From Phytopythium helicoides (Eukaryota; Oomycota; Peronosporomycetes; Pythiales; Pythiaceae): 64,000 nt of DNA. The DNA lies in the NCBI GenBank assembly GCA_024867545.1, contig JANFNE010000063.1:62001-126000 (forward strand), read 5' to 3'. A model generated the notes under the pieces. It was not told the DNA's origin. It worked only from the letters and a program-made list of their open reading frames with translations, and searched no databases. This document shows, piece after piece, positions 1 through 11,431 of this stretch (positions are counted from its first letter, which is position 1; every line of letters begins with the position of its first letter). Position numbers and translations under genes: made by a program.

Positions 1-1083
1 ACCAACCCGCACCTGGTCTTCCGCCCGCGCGAAAAGGAACGCTACAAGCTGCGCAAGCACCGCAAGAACGACATGGAGGGCTACCGCAAGCTGCAGCAGC
101 TGCGCGCCGACTTTGAACGCGTGCGCCACATGATTGAGCTCGTCAAACGCCGCGAGACGCTCAAGCGCCGCCAGATCGAAGTGCTTGACGAGGTGCGACG
201 CCAAGCAATCTACGAGCTCACAGATCGCAGTGGGGTGATTCGCAAGCCAGCGATTCCCTCGGATGGCGACGAGAGCGAGAGAAAGAGACACAAAAAGCAC
301 AAAAAGAAGAAGCAAAGGTCTGAGAGTATCAGCGACGTCACAGGGGATTTCGGCACTGGCAGTGGAAGCAAAGCCAATGCTGGTATCGATGGGTCAGAGT
401 TGAGTGGAGCGAACGGGAGTGCAGCCCTACATGGATCTAGTGCGGGAGTTGCATCGCCTGCTGGTGTCGACACTCGCCAGATTCCCTCGTTCATGGAGTA
501 CGATACGTCGCTCAATTTCCAAGTGGATAGTGCCGAGGACGCAGAACTCAATGGCAGTGGTGGTCCAGCGTATCCGTCGTACCCTCTCGAGACACCACAA
601 CTCATGGCTGCTATCTTTTCGCAACCTCCAAAGTTTCGCTGCCGTGGACGCATTGGCCGTGGTGGGCGATACGTGATCGACCGCATCCCAGTACCGACTA
701 GCCGATGCTATGCTCCATCCGAAACCACTGCAACGCCATTATCAGCAAGCACGTCTACTTCTGGAAATTCTGCAAGCGCAGCTTCCTCCACTGCAGCTGC
801 CTCGACGGGTGTATCATCTCATCCGTCTGTCGGGGAGGCACTCAATAGTGGTCTTCATGGAGCGATCCTAGTGCACGAGACCGCCTTCCGTCCGCTCTCC
901 CACAAGATCGAGACGGTGACGTCGAAGCGCTTGGACGATATCTATGCCATGAGCGACAGTGAAGAGGAACTGCTGGAGCCACTGTCGTCTTCCGTCTACG
1001 AAGTGTCGACGTCTCGGAAGTCGTCGTCCGGTGGGAAATCACACCCTGCTTCTCGTCCAATCAAGTTTACGATGGAAGTCTAG
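1..1083 (+). CDS. EPL1: Enhancer of polycomb-like protein, C-terminal part (cut by window start)
   Basis: The frame is open from base 1 to the stop at 1081-1083, so the N-terminus lies outside the window. The first 70 residues read NPHLVFRPREKERYKLRKH followed by RKNDMEGYRKLQQLR and a basic helix ending VKRRETLKRR. This is the conserved part of the Enhancer-of-polycomb domain, a scaffold of the NuA4/TIP60 histone acetyltransferase complex in the nucleus. Next comes a lysine-rich stretch (KRHKKHKKKKQR), a Ser/Gly-rich linker, a second conserved block RIGRGGRYVIDRIPVP, and a Ser/Thr-rich tail. The family assignment is by motif recognition; the complex membership is inferred from the family. Confidence 0.8.
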   Translation, partial: TNPHLVFRPREKERYKLRKHRKNDMEGYRKLQQLRADFERVRHMIELVKRRETLKRRQIEVLDEVRRQAIYELTDRSGVIRKPAIPSDGDESERKRHKKHKKKKQRSESISDVTGDFGTGSGSKANAGIDGSELSGANGSAALHGSSAGVASPAGVDTRQIPSFMEYDTSLNFQVDSAEDAELNGSGGPAYPSYPLETPQLMAAIFSQPPKFRCRGRIGRGGRYVIDRIPVPTSRCYAPSETTATPLSASTSTSGNSASAASSTAAASTGVSSHPSVGEALNSGLHGAILVHETAFRPLSHKIETVTSKRLDDIYAMSDSEEELLEPLSSSVYEVSTSRKSSSGGKSHPASRPIKFTMEV

Positions 1084-1377
1084 GCTGGGTCTCAGCGTGC
1101 GCTTGACACTTTTTCCCTATCGATTCCGAGTCAGGGGTAACGGGAAACATGGTTTTTCATGATATTTACCAACGTGTTTGTGTCTAGCGAGGCCCTCGCG
1201 CCGATCGATCTCGAGGTTGCTGCCGGTTTGCAGTCCTCACAGCTAGATCTTCACCACGCTCCAATTCAGCGAACGGACGAACAAGCACCTGTATCCACAC
1301 CAACACGAGATCAACAATCAAAAGTCACTCGCAGGGGGAAAATGGTAAACGTACCGAGGTCGTGGTTGCTCGAGCGA
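1084..1377. other. Intergenic, convergent 3' ends
   Basis: About 290 bp between the stop of the EPL1-like gene and the stop of the coiled-coil gene on the other strand. Only short shadow frames are present. No regulatory or RNA feature was recognised. Confidence 0.5.
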
Positions 1378-4300
1378 TCACCTGACCTCCAGGCACCCGA
1401 CGATCAAAAGGGCTTTCCACGCGCATGCCACGAGCTCTGGTTTCAATAAACGATCAGTACTCGGGGAGTCCTTACAATGGATTAGCTGGTGAACGCACTC
1501 ATTTCCATCCTCAATCTTCCTGCGGACGGAATTTTGCGCGATGGACGGGCCGTAGACGATGTGGTCTGCCAATACTGTACGCCGTAGAGGAATGCGATTT
1601 CGACCGTCATCCAAGTTCACAAACCCTCGACGAACCCCAGCGGTAGATGCGCGCAATCCCGGCCCACTCGCTGACATCGATAAACGCTCGCTTATTTGTT
1701 TCTGTTCATGCTGACGGCGGTGACGAGCAGCTGCTGCAATCGCAAACAGATCATCTGCAGGATCTGCCTCGTGATCTTGGTCTTTGCGATTTGTTGGCTT
1801 CAAAGGCATTTGTGGGGTGTAACTGGAGTCCACGGGTTCATATGAATGCAATGAAGCGAACCTCCCACCGCAGTCAATACATTTCTGGCGATGCGGAGAT
1901 CCTGGGCTTCCAGGTTGTGACGCGGCTGGCGTGTACACCGACTGATCGCATGAGAGGCATCGAAGTGGCGACTTTGCCAACGACGGAGTAGGTGCTAGCG
2001 ATTCAGAATGACCAATCGCTTGTGCCTCCAGCATCCTGTTCCGAGATAAGTAGGTAAGAATTTATCTGAATCAACCCTGTACACAACAAGCAGTTCACCT
2101 GCGAAGACGATCGATGTCACTACGATCCGCTTTTGTGTGTAGATCCATAGATAAGCGCTCAAGGAGCTCGTTGTCAGGTAAGTCGGCCATTTTGGCGCGG
2201 AGCTCAGCTAGAGTCGCAGCAGTTCGAGCTGCGGAGTCGATCGACATCTCCGTCATCTGCAGGCAGTAACTTATCGTCAACAATATACTGCATGCACATA
2301 GCCGCCCGTACTAATCATACCTTGTCTTGAAGGTCTAACAGCAACCGATTTGTGTCTTCCTGACTTGGGCAAAGAGCTAGTCGCGCCTTGAGGGCTGTTT
2401 CATCTTGCTTGTGCAATTGGATTTGCTGCTGTAGCTGGCCAATCGCAACTTGGTGGGAGCGAAGTGCTTCGTGATACCTGGTAAACTGCGCATCACATCC
2501 ATCGAGAAGACTAGCCGTACCCAATTCCATGCGTCGTAGCGCTGTGACTATAACCTGAAGTCGAAGTACGCGTTCGTCTGTAGGATCTGAGTGAATAAGT
2601 AGATCATTGATCTTGGACATCTGGGCACGTATTGCTTTCAAAGCGTGAAGAGCATTGCTTGTAATCAGGAAGTATTGGGCACTGGCAGCTGCATCGTTTT
2701 CTTCGAAAGATGTATCGACAGTAACTTTCAAGGCGTGATCGACTGCTTCGATGAGTTTGGCAATTCCATTATCCAGCGCATCGTCATCGTCGACCGTGTG
2801 CTGAGGCTCTTCACTTGATCTTTGTTCCTGAATTGCTTGCAGCTCGCGTTGGAGTTTGATAAGCATAGCTGGAGTTGATCCGAACACGCAATTACTAGCT
2901 GCCGTGTGCTGCCAGTGCGTTTCAAAGTCTTCCAGCTCAACTTGACGTACAAACTCCTTTAGTGCCCAGTCTCGAAAATCTGCCATCTTGGTTGAGAACT
3001 CTTGTGCTTGGCTCTCTAACATCGCAACCAGCTGAGTGCTTGCATCATTAAGCTGCTGCTCAACAGCGCTCAGACTACTACTACCTTCGCTTTCTGCTTT
3101 CTCATCTCGAGCCTGAAACTGATCGTCAAGATACCTCCTTAACGCTTCGAAATCTTGCTCAATACGAAGTCTAATTGCGTCAAGTTCATCTTTCTGAAGC
3201 GCTAATGCATTGTCTAGCATTAGTTGCTGACGGTCATATATGCTTTTCAAATCGTTAATCAGTTGTCCTTGCTCCAACTTGATTCGATCGTTGTCAGCAG
3301 CAAGAGCCAAAAGATGCTCAAGCTGCCGCTGCTGTTGCTCATGTTCGATGGTATTCTCGTTGCCAGAAGGTATTGTTGCAATAGTTTGATCTCTCAACAT
3401 CTCTCGCATCCTTTCGAGAAGTTCCTCGTCACGCTGCTGCAGTTCGCGGAGCCTCTCTTCTTCGGCTGCATGCATGTCCTGATATGCATGATACATGCTT
3501 ATTTTTCGGCTTGGGTCAACGGCACCATTGGAGTTTCGCTGTCGCTTTGCGTTGGTGCCTTTCCGTCTTGTCGGATGGAGCTCTGCTACTGATACCGTAT
3601 CTTGATGATCGCTGCCATTGACTAGTTTGGTAGCCTGAGCCGATCCTGAAGGTTCGCCATTGTCGTGGTGCTCATCAATTGACTGCGGGCTAGAAGTTAT
3701 CTCTGTGCTTGACCTTGTTTCGTTCGCTTCAGTTCGGTCTCCTTTGAAATTCGTCTCATTAGCAGGCACGGTGCTGTCATTCGGTTCCTGAAGCTCTGCT
3801 GAGATCGGGGTTAGCTCTGGTGTGTCATCACTTTTAGAGAATGGCAAAAGCGATTCTGCTGACTGTATGGCTGCTTCTATCGGGTAGCTAGCATTTACCA
3901 TCAAATCCGCTGTAGCCTCTGATCTACCTGGACTTGTGACTGCAGCATCCTGGAGTTCTTTCAATATTCTGTCGTTCTCGTCAAGCAAAGCCACAATCGT
4001 TGAAAACCGCTTCTGCCTCTCCTGGATTTCTAGTACCGCGGACTCTGCTGCATGCGGGCAAAAAATGAGTTCAAGTACAGCATTCAGTTGTTGAGAAAGC
4101 CTTAGCATGCGCTCATGTGCTATCTGCTCGTCTGTTCTTCGTTTTTCATCCAAACTGGCGATAGCGCTCTTTAGTGCTGCCTCGGATGCGCGTACAGCTG
4201 TCTCGGACGCGCGTGCTGCAGCCTCGGCGAGCGCCTCAGCGTTTGGACTCGGCTCTGCTGGCGAGCTGGAACCCACATAATCTATCGAGGCCGTTGCGTT

Positions 4301-4486
4301 ACTAAGAAGCTGCTGGCGAATGGACTGGAGGTTGTTGGTTACATCGGTGCGCAGCACCTGCACACGGGTCTCGACCGTCGACACGCGCTCCAGCACACTT
4401 TTGATGAGGATGTCGAAGACAGAGCCTTGTGATACGAAGAAGGCAGTGACATCGCTCTCTATCGCATCGAAGAGCGGCATCAGCAC
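1378..4486 (-). CDS. Long coiled-coil protein with C-terminal CxxC pairs (QRICH2/DUF4795-like)
   Basis: Three exons are deduced: 4486-2321, 2256-2099 and 2035-1378. The joins are CAAG|GTATGA to CTGCAG|ATG and CGCAG|GTGAAC to GGAACAG|GATG, and they give 993 aa in one frame. Residues 1-720 are mostly helical with heptad-like Leu/Gln/Glu patterns, interrupted by a Ser/Thr/Glu-rich linker near 220-330. The second exon reads LHTKADRSDIDRLRRML and the third opens with RCLSCDQSV and KCIDCGGRF, two CxxC pairs that could bind zinc. KAD helices before a CLSCD motif resemble the DUF4795 domain of ciliary QRICH2-type proteins, so a flagellar role in zoospores is plausible but inferred. The C-terminal 150 residues look disordered. 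Confidence 0.7.
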
Positions 4487-7377
4487 CTCGCCAGATGAAC
4501 GGAGGCACAGTCTTGGAGTGCTGTTGGGTCAACGGTTGATTACGAGGTATTTTTACCGTCATTGACTTGACTTGGAGTTCGCCTGCTCGACAGGACCCGA
4601 AATATCGACCAGCAACAGTTGTTGGCCACAACATTTGGAAGTGGACCCGGCATACTCGAATGCTTTCTTCCGCATACATGCCTGCTCAAGAATGCTGGGC
4701 TCAGGACAGTGATATTACAGTAAAACGCTACCTCCCCAGGAGTACTACGTAGCGCTCCGCGTCTCACGCGAAACACGCGTAGTTCCTCAAGTACGACATA
4801 TGTGGGAGTAATCGGAAGAGTGCGGTAGGAGAGCTACGACCGTCTCAACAATGTAAGCAATAAGTGTAGATACGACTACCGCAGCATGATCGCACGTCGA
4901 ATAGCAAAACATCAGATAGCTGCGTGTACGCTCAAGACTCTTCTGTCCATTTTTTGCAGTTGTCATGGCGCATGCGCTCCCTTGAACTCGTAGTGTCCTC
5001 GTCAAAGTACTAATTGGTCTCCCACCGGATCAGCACACTTAGCCTTACAGTACCCTGAAGATGAGCCATCACAACACATCTTCCTTGATACACTGCACCG
5101 CGAAGTACACTGTGCTCATGCAGCTTGTCTTCTGTCTATCAGGCAGTTGCGGCGCCGCCGCTCACAAGTTGCCATTCGCGACAAAGCAGCTCGCTTCGCA
5201 CAGCACGGGCCAGCAAAATGGATCATATTAGAACGGATTGCGCGCTTCTCGGAGATTCGCCACACGGAAAGGGAAGTGCAACAGTCACAGCACAATTAGA
5301 CGGGCATGTGCATCAACAGTTGGATTGAGTCTTCGCATTCATCGCCTGAAAAGGGAGTTCTATGTCCGTGTTGCTGACTCAGTTGCCCATGCTTGCGAGC
5401 GAGGCATGCCAGAGTAATAGTAATAGTGTCCGATGAATCCTTTCCTTCGCGTCAGCCGCAAGTATCTCGCACTCAAAGTCATTCATCAGCGCAGCCGCAT
5501 CGTTGTGCCAAGCCCCCACCAAATCTTTTCTTGAAACCGGCGCTTCATACACATGGAAGACTCCCGACAGAGATGAAATCCAGTCGTGACAAACGCTGTC
5601 ATCCAAGAAGTTCGCAGTCTAGCCCACCAGATTAATGCACAATCCTCTCAGCTGCACGTTCTTCATAATAATTGGCTGCTTCGGGGGTGTCTTGGGAAAT
5701 ACCGCTTTCATCGACACGTCCGTCTGGGATGTTTTCTTGTGTGATCATTCTGTAGCAAGAAGAGTTGGTGAACATCGAGCTCTCAAAGACTGCACGCTGC
5801 ACATCCGACGGTGCTTCGTGTGGAAATCTCATGTTGAGCGACGCGAAATGAACTTTCTTGCTAAACGAGTTGTCGCCCCTGAACCACAGCTTTGCTCTGG
5901 TAGATGCCTGAAATCAATGTCGGGTCTTCACCAAGCGCCTGGACGATGCCATTCATCGAAGCGCTGAGGGGTAGAAAGCTCGTTAGGTAGATCCAGAGCT
6001 CGATGCCCACCGGATGGCAAGAGACCCACTTTTCGCTTTCTGTTGGATAACGGGTTGCGATCGCAGTAAAACTTTCGATGGCTGCCGGACTGTGAGGCAA
6101 CACACTCAAACCCATGCGTCCGAACGCCACAAGGAAGCAGCATTGCGACAATCAAACATGTTCGGTGCCAACAAAGTCGGCGCAAGAATCCAGTCGCCGC
6201 CGCTTTCCGAGACACTTGGCGTCGCCGGATAAATCAGCGGCATCAGACTGGGCGGGCTCACCTCACGTTCTCGGCGACTGGAGTCGATCGCACCGGACCA
6301 GGACGGCAATTCCTTCGCGGTTCAGGCGTCGGTGGTCGGTCATCGCTCGATCGCGGGGCTGCGACTCTGGTCGTCACCCCATGGCAAGCCTGATGCCTCA
6401 GAGCGACGAACAGTGCAGTGATTTTCCGACGTCTCCATGAGCAGCAAGCATGACGGTGCAAGTTCCCGCTCGGCCTTTGGTGGCGACCGCAGCCATTCTA
6501 AACCAGCCTTCGGCCCAAAAAGCTGACAAGGACGTCATCGAGAGCCGTGAGTGGCCGAGCTAGTCGTGCGCTGGGCCATCTCGGCGCTGCGATTGGCCGG
6601 GCTCATGGACAGACAAGGCCGGGCAAACTCATGGCACAGTGGCCCCGCGGGCGGAACCACCGAACTTATGCAGTGAGGAACGTGGTCTCGGGACCAAAAT
6701 GCGTGCATGTCGTGAGACCGTCATCGCCAACGACCAAAAGCGTGATGTTGCGTGTCTTGCAAGGCCAGGCTCATGCATTGTGGAGAGCAGCAACGCGGTG
6801 GTCCCGCTGACCGTGATCCCCAGCTGCTGGACAAACACAAGTACCTAGCCCACTCGCTAGCGTCTCCTAATCACCCGCCGGCGTCTCTGGCACCAGGCCG
6901 TGCATGTCAACCTTGACGCCTGCTTCCATTTTCGAGAGGGCTGATCATTGCATCTCATCGAGTCGAGCGATCGCCTTCGAGCAATCATGCAGAGGCTGGC
7001 GTACGCCACGTCGGTCCCACTTTGATCACCGCGGATCGCTGGCCCCGGAGGCTGCAGGACACACACGGCCTCGCTCAGTATCGCAATCCAGTCACGTCCG
7101 TTGAAATGTCGATGTCAACACCTTCTTTCTGTACCGAGTTGCCCGGCAGCGTTACCGAGTGGCACGGGACAGAGTGGACACCTCGGCGGCCCAAAAAAGT
7201 TCGGAGCCGACGTACATCACCGCGAGCTTTGCGCACCTCCCCACGTACGTACGTACGTGGCCTCTATTTCAGATCGATCAGCGTCGGCGAGGTCTCGCCA
7301 CTCGCTCAGTCTTGAATCGTCCGACTAAGCAACATCTGCCTCTTCCCTCAACCGCCTTCAGCCACCGAAGACCGACG
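4487..7377. other. Gene-poor stretch
   Basis: Nearly 2.9 kb between the start of the coiled-coil gene and the start of the TauE-like gene. Only short frames occur, apart from the weak candidate at 5379-6151. The last 300 bp should hold the promoter of the TauE-like gene and contain a short (ACGT)n run near 7243-7258. No transposase, reverse transcriptase or RNA gene was recognised. Confidence 0.4.
5379..6151 (-). pseudogene. Possible unrecognised gene or gene relic
   Basis: Three open stretches follow each other on the minus strand: about 6151-5861, 5900-5632 and 5606-5379. Between 5900 and 5860 the reading shifts frame, so that RAKLWFRGDNSFSKKVHF runs on into NMRFPHEAPSDVQRAVFESS. No splice site makes the join clean, which suggests either a missed intron or a frameshifted relic. 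No domain was recognised. Base composition resembles coding sequence more than the surrounding DNA does. Confidence 0.3.
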
Positions 7378-9440
7378 ATGAGAGCTCGCTATTGGACTCT
7401 GCCGGCCCTGGTGCTGGCTGTGGCCAAGGCGGATAGCCCGCTGACCTCGAGTATCTCGGCGTCCTACGAGCAGGAGGTCGGTATGCAGTGCCAGGTGGAT
7501 GCAGACTGCGGCTACCTGCCGAGCCTGGCATGCATCGACGGGCTGTGCGACTACTGCCGACTCAACCACGAAGACTGCGGAGACTACCCGGGAGACGTGT
7601 CCAAGCGCTGCCAGGTGCTGACGCTGCAGAACCGAGAGACTGGCGCGCTCGAGCCGCAGTTCGCACCGAACGCCAACGGAGACGTGGTCGAGATCGCCTA
7701 CTGCATTGAGAAGGACCTGTTCGCGCCGTTCAGCTGGAACGACGCCATCGGTACGGCCATCGCGTTCGCCAGCACGGCGCTCGGTTCAGGATGCGGCATT
7801 GGCGGTGGAGGACTGCTTGTGCCGCTCTACATCTTCGTCATGGGACTCAGCCCAAAGCATGCCATCCCGCTCTCGAAGGCCACGATCTTCGGCAACGCCG
7901 TGGCCATTTATATTTTCAACTTCAACCGCAAGCACCCGAACAACCCGCACGCGCCGATCATCGACTACGCCGTGGCTGCGGTTATGGAGCCCATGACGCT
8001 CGTTGGGACCGTTATCGGTGTAATGCTCAACAAAACGCTACCAAACTGGCTCATCCTGGCCATGCTCATGCTGCTGCTCGCAGCTACCACTTACAAGACG
8101 ACTATGAAGGGTGTCAAGGTGAGTTTGCACTTTCGTAACTCATCGATCAAGCATAACTAACCTTGAGGGACTTCGTTGTCATCACAGCTGCGCCAACGCG
8201 AGTCGACAGAGCACGAGGCAATGATCAAGTCGGTGCTATCGCTCACATCAAGCAATTCCGATCGACGCCGTAGTCGCTGGTCCATTTACCCGGTACGAAA
8301 TGTTTCGATCAGTGGCATTACAGAGTAGCGAGTTGACAATTCACCTCTATTCCATAGCGTCTTGATGTGGCCGCGGCCGCGAAACATTGGTTGGCTGTTA
8401 CTCGACGCAACAAACTTGCACGCGCTATTCGACAAGCTGACCTCGAGGACTTCGCTTCACTTCCACCAATCCGCCACCGTGCTATCTCCAACCAGGAAGA
8501 GAGGCTACCGTTGCTGCATTCCTCGATCGAAGTCGAGAAGAAGAAGACAGGATTCGGGACTTTCCAAGGTGAGATGCAGTTGATTTCCAATGTGCGTTCG
8601 TTGAGACGTCACTAACACCATGAGTGGTCAGCTGGCACCCCCAACATCAGCAGTGCAAGTGGTAATAGCCCAGGCACAGAAGATTCATGGGAACCGACTC
8701 GCCGTGTGCTTCGTGAGCGTGCGAGCAAGCGCTTCCCGGTCTCCTACATTTGGCCGCTGGCACTTTCGTGGCTGCTCATTCTCGTGCAGTCTCTACTTCG
8801 TGGTGGTCACGGCTCTCCAAGCATCATCGGTGTCCCGTGTGGCTCAGAGGACTACTGGCTTCTCACCGTACTACCTCTGACACTTCTGATCGCACTCACA
8901 GCCTACATTGGTCATGGACTTCGTCTTGTCAACCGACTCAAGGTTCTGAGTGGCTATGGGTTCTCAGAAGGCGACATTCACTGGATCCGACACCGCGTTA
9001 TTGTTGTACCAGCTGTCTGTATCACTGCTGGTGTTGCTGCTGGACTCCTGGGCATTGGCGGCGGTATGGTGAAAGGCCCAATCATGCTTGAGATGGGTAT
9101 TCTTCCAGCTGTACAATCAGCAACGACAAGCTTCATGATTTTGTTCACCTCTTCGTCGACAACACTACAGTTCGCCATCAATGGCCAATTTCCAGGTCAG
9201 AAGCAGATCGATTACGCTCTGTGGTTTGCCTTTGTAGGCTTCCTCGGAGGTCTAACTGGGCAGAAGGTTGTCGCGATACTCGTCAAGCGTTTCAAGCGCG
9301 AGTCTATCATCGTGTTTATCATGTCGGCAACCATTGGTCTGTCGGCGCTTGCCATGGGTTTGGTTGGCCTTCAGTCTACACTAACGGACTTTGAGCGAGG
9401 TGTGCATCTTGGCTTTCATGGCTTCTGCGGAAACGCCTAA
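7378..9440 (+). CDS. TauE/SafE-family membrane transporter
   Basis: Four exons are deduced: 7378-8118, 8188-8292, 8358-8568 and 8632-9440. All joins are GT...AG and in frame, giving 621 aa. The start at 7378 is preferred over longer frames because it opens with a signal peptide (MRARYWTLPALVLAVAKA). A cysteine-rich exposed segment follows (CQVDADCGYLPSLACIDGLC). The first TauE half, with glycine-rich GSGCGIGGGGLLVPLYI, spans residues 125-245. A basic cytoplasmic loop of about 200 residues precedes the second half, with GVAAGLLGIGGGMVKGPIML. The C-terminus is hydrophobic. The family moves sulfite, sulfonates or related organic anions; the substrate here is unknown. The palindrome 1 left arm begins 217 bp downstream. 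Confidence 0.85.
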
Positions 9441-9656
9441 TCAAGTGCTAGCTCCTCAATTTACGTACCTTCTGAGCCGCTTTAAACCAATGAAAATGTC
9501 CAAGCTAAAGTGTATATCAACATAAACGCCGTCTTCCTTCTTCTTTTATGCTGTCTGCCCTTGCAATCAAGTCAGAAGATAATTCAAGAATCGCCACAAC
9601 CATCGATTCCATCCTGCGACCGCGGCGTACGGCAAACTCTCCACCCAGACTCTAAG

Positions 9657-9890
9657 AGCGGCGCTGGGCTTTTCGCTGCAGCGCCAGAAAGCTGCGGACC
9701 GAGAAGGTAGGTAGAGTTTTTTTTTTTCTGTGGTGCTTGTAGGATGTTGTGGTCGTAGATGGTGGCTCAATGGTATTTGTTGATAGATATATCTACACCC
9801 GAGTTCTGGCAGGTGCGACTTCGCGTCGTCGCCAGCGCGATGGAGGACCTCGACAAGCTCAAGTACGTCGAGGTGGTGTGGCAACTATGA
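9657..9890 (+). pseudogene. Duplicated 3' end of the gene at 17065-17641
   Basis: Positions 9657-9706 and 9813-9890 copy the penultimate exon end and the last exon of the gene in the right flank, with the intron between them (GTAGGTAG, a T-rich run, then CTGGCAG). The reading frame VRLRVVASAMEDLDKLKYVE ends at a stop at 9888-9890. Homology to the rest of that gene stops at 9657, so this copy has no promoter or first exon and is a fragment. Confidence 0.75.
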
Positions 9891-10759
9891 CAACGTCTAC
9901 GCTAACTTCTGTTTTATGTCAGAGAACGTATTCACTTGCTGGTATAGGTCGTTGAGTGCGTGACAGCCCACGAGGTTCCTAAGGCAAAGCTTGCATAAAG
10001 ATGTTTTCACTCAGACAAACCAGTCGCGTTGGTAGACGACTAACCGAACATTTCACCTACTTTCTAGCGGCTGCAATTCGCACACCATCCATCCATTCTC
10101 CTGCTCGTTCAATGGACAGTGATGTTCATATCACCATAATAGTATTGTCGCTTACGATCGGGATGGCCGCCACAGAGAGATCGTCACCAGCTTGTATTAT
10201 CTGGTAGGTATATGGATCTCCGAGCTAAGTTTTTTCAGTGGCGCTCCAATCCTACAGCATCGGAGTGCAGATTGCTTGTCAGTCGCTATAGGGGGGCCGA
10301 AAACCAAGTGACCTCAATCAAAATGAGGACTTTTATCAGCCGAACGAGTTCAAAGTCGTCGACTCGAGCAGAATCTTTATTTGTGTATTATGCAGCTCAA
10401 TATCGGTATGTAACGGTGAGAGACCTGTTGCAAATTACTCATTCCACGGAGCTTCTCCAAATCAAGAATAGTACTTCTCAATCTAGATTATGTCTTGCAC
10501 CTTCAAAAAATTGAGTCGCAAGGATCTCCCACAACTCCTACATATTCATATGTCGGTGCATCTCTTGTGTACTTGACCAGGCGAGAACTGTAGCACATTC
10601 TGCTAACTCCTACGGGCGGTGTGCACTGACGATACTGAACGTCATTGCAGTCATCTGTTGTCTCTCGTAATGGTCTAGTCTCGACATCACCAGGTTGAAG
10701 AGCCTGATCTGCACAAGCTGTCCATTGAAACTTGACAAAAATCTCTCAGGTAGTTGCTA

Positions 10760-11090
10760 TGGGAAGTTTCGTTGCTCTATTTGGTAGCAGGTATTCTGCT
10801 GGAGGAGTCCACCGTATAGGATGCCTCACGAACATCGAGCGTGTCAAATTGCATTCGCCGATGAATCCATTGCAGCATAAAGTGCCTCGGTCAGACGTTG
10901 CAAACATTTTCAAACAGATAAGCGGAAAATATTTGGCACACTATCAGTGGCATCAGTGGTAGTAGAATTGTTTCCAGACAGCACAGTTCTTCCAAGCAAC
11001 GAAACTCATCAATGCTGATCAGCCCATCAAAAGGAGTGTACTTGAGTTTCTTCAAACTCTTCATTGCTGGAAGGAAGCCTCGCTAAGGAA
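10760..11090 (-). pseudogene. Remnant of an oomycete LRR-type gene (left arm copy)
   Basis: On the minus strand, one frame reads MKSLKKLKYTPFDGLISIDE, then LEELCCLETILLPLMPL. After a stop, another frame reads MFATSDRGTLCCNGFIGECN. The same order occurs at 29960-30290 and, better preserved, at 55720-55992. Leucine-rich spacing followed by a CCNGFxGxC block looks like the C-terminal part of an oomycete LRR-type protein. Stops and frameshifts make this copy a relic. The functional name is tentative. Confidence 0.5.
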
Positions 11091-11431
11091 AGTACACCTA
11101 AACTGGAGCGCTGTTAACGTGAATTCCTAGGTGATCTAGCGCTGTGCGCCCTGAATACACTCTAGGGTCACAAACAGAAGTTGGTCGAATGACAACTACT
11201 GCTTAAAAAAGGTGAAGCAACAATTCTATTGGTGTTGGCTCTCTACTTCAACTCGTACGTAGATCCCGCACAACCTCTTATGCTTCACCACATGCAAACC
11301 CACTCCAGCCAGACGTTATCAGCACTCCTCGACATGACCCGACGGACACACCTCCACCTCGCCAGAGCTTGACTTCAACATCTGTGCATTCAGTCACTGA
11401 GGCATGTATACACCAAGCGGCAACTGCCAGC

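Noticed and set aside
7243..7258. Short (ACGT)n run upstream of the TauE-like gene
   Set aside because: Too short to call a functional repeat; noted only as local composition.
10212..10514. 100-codon frame, mirrored at 16441-16743
   Set aside because: Its conservation between arms is explained by the palindrome. Composition is not coding-like and no domain is seen.
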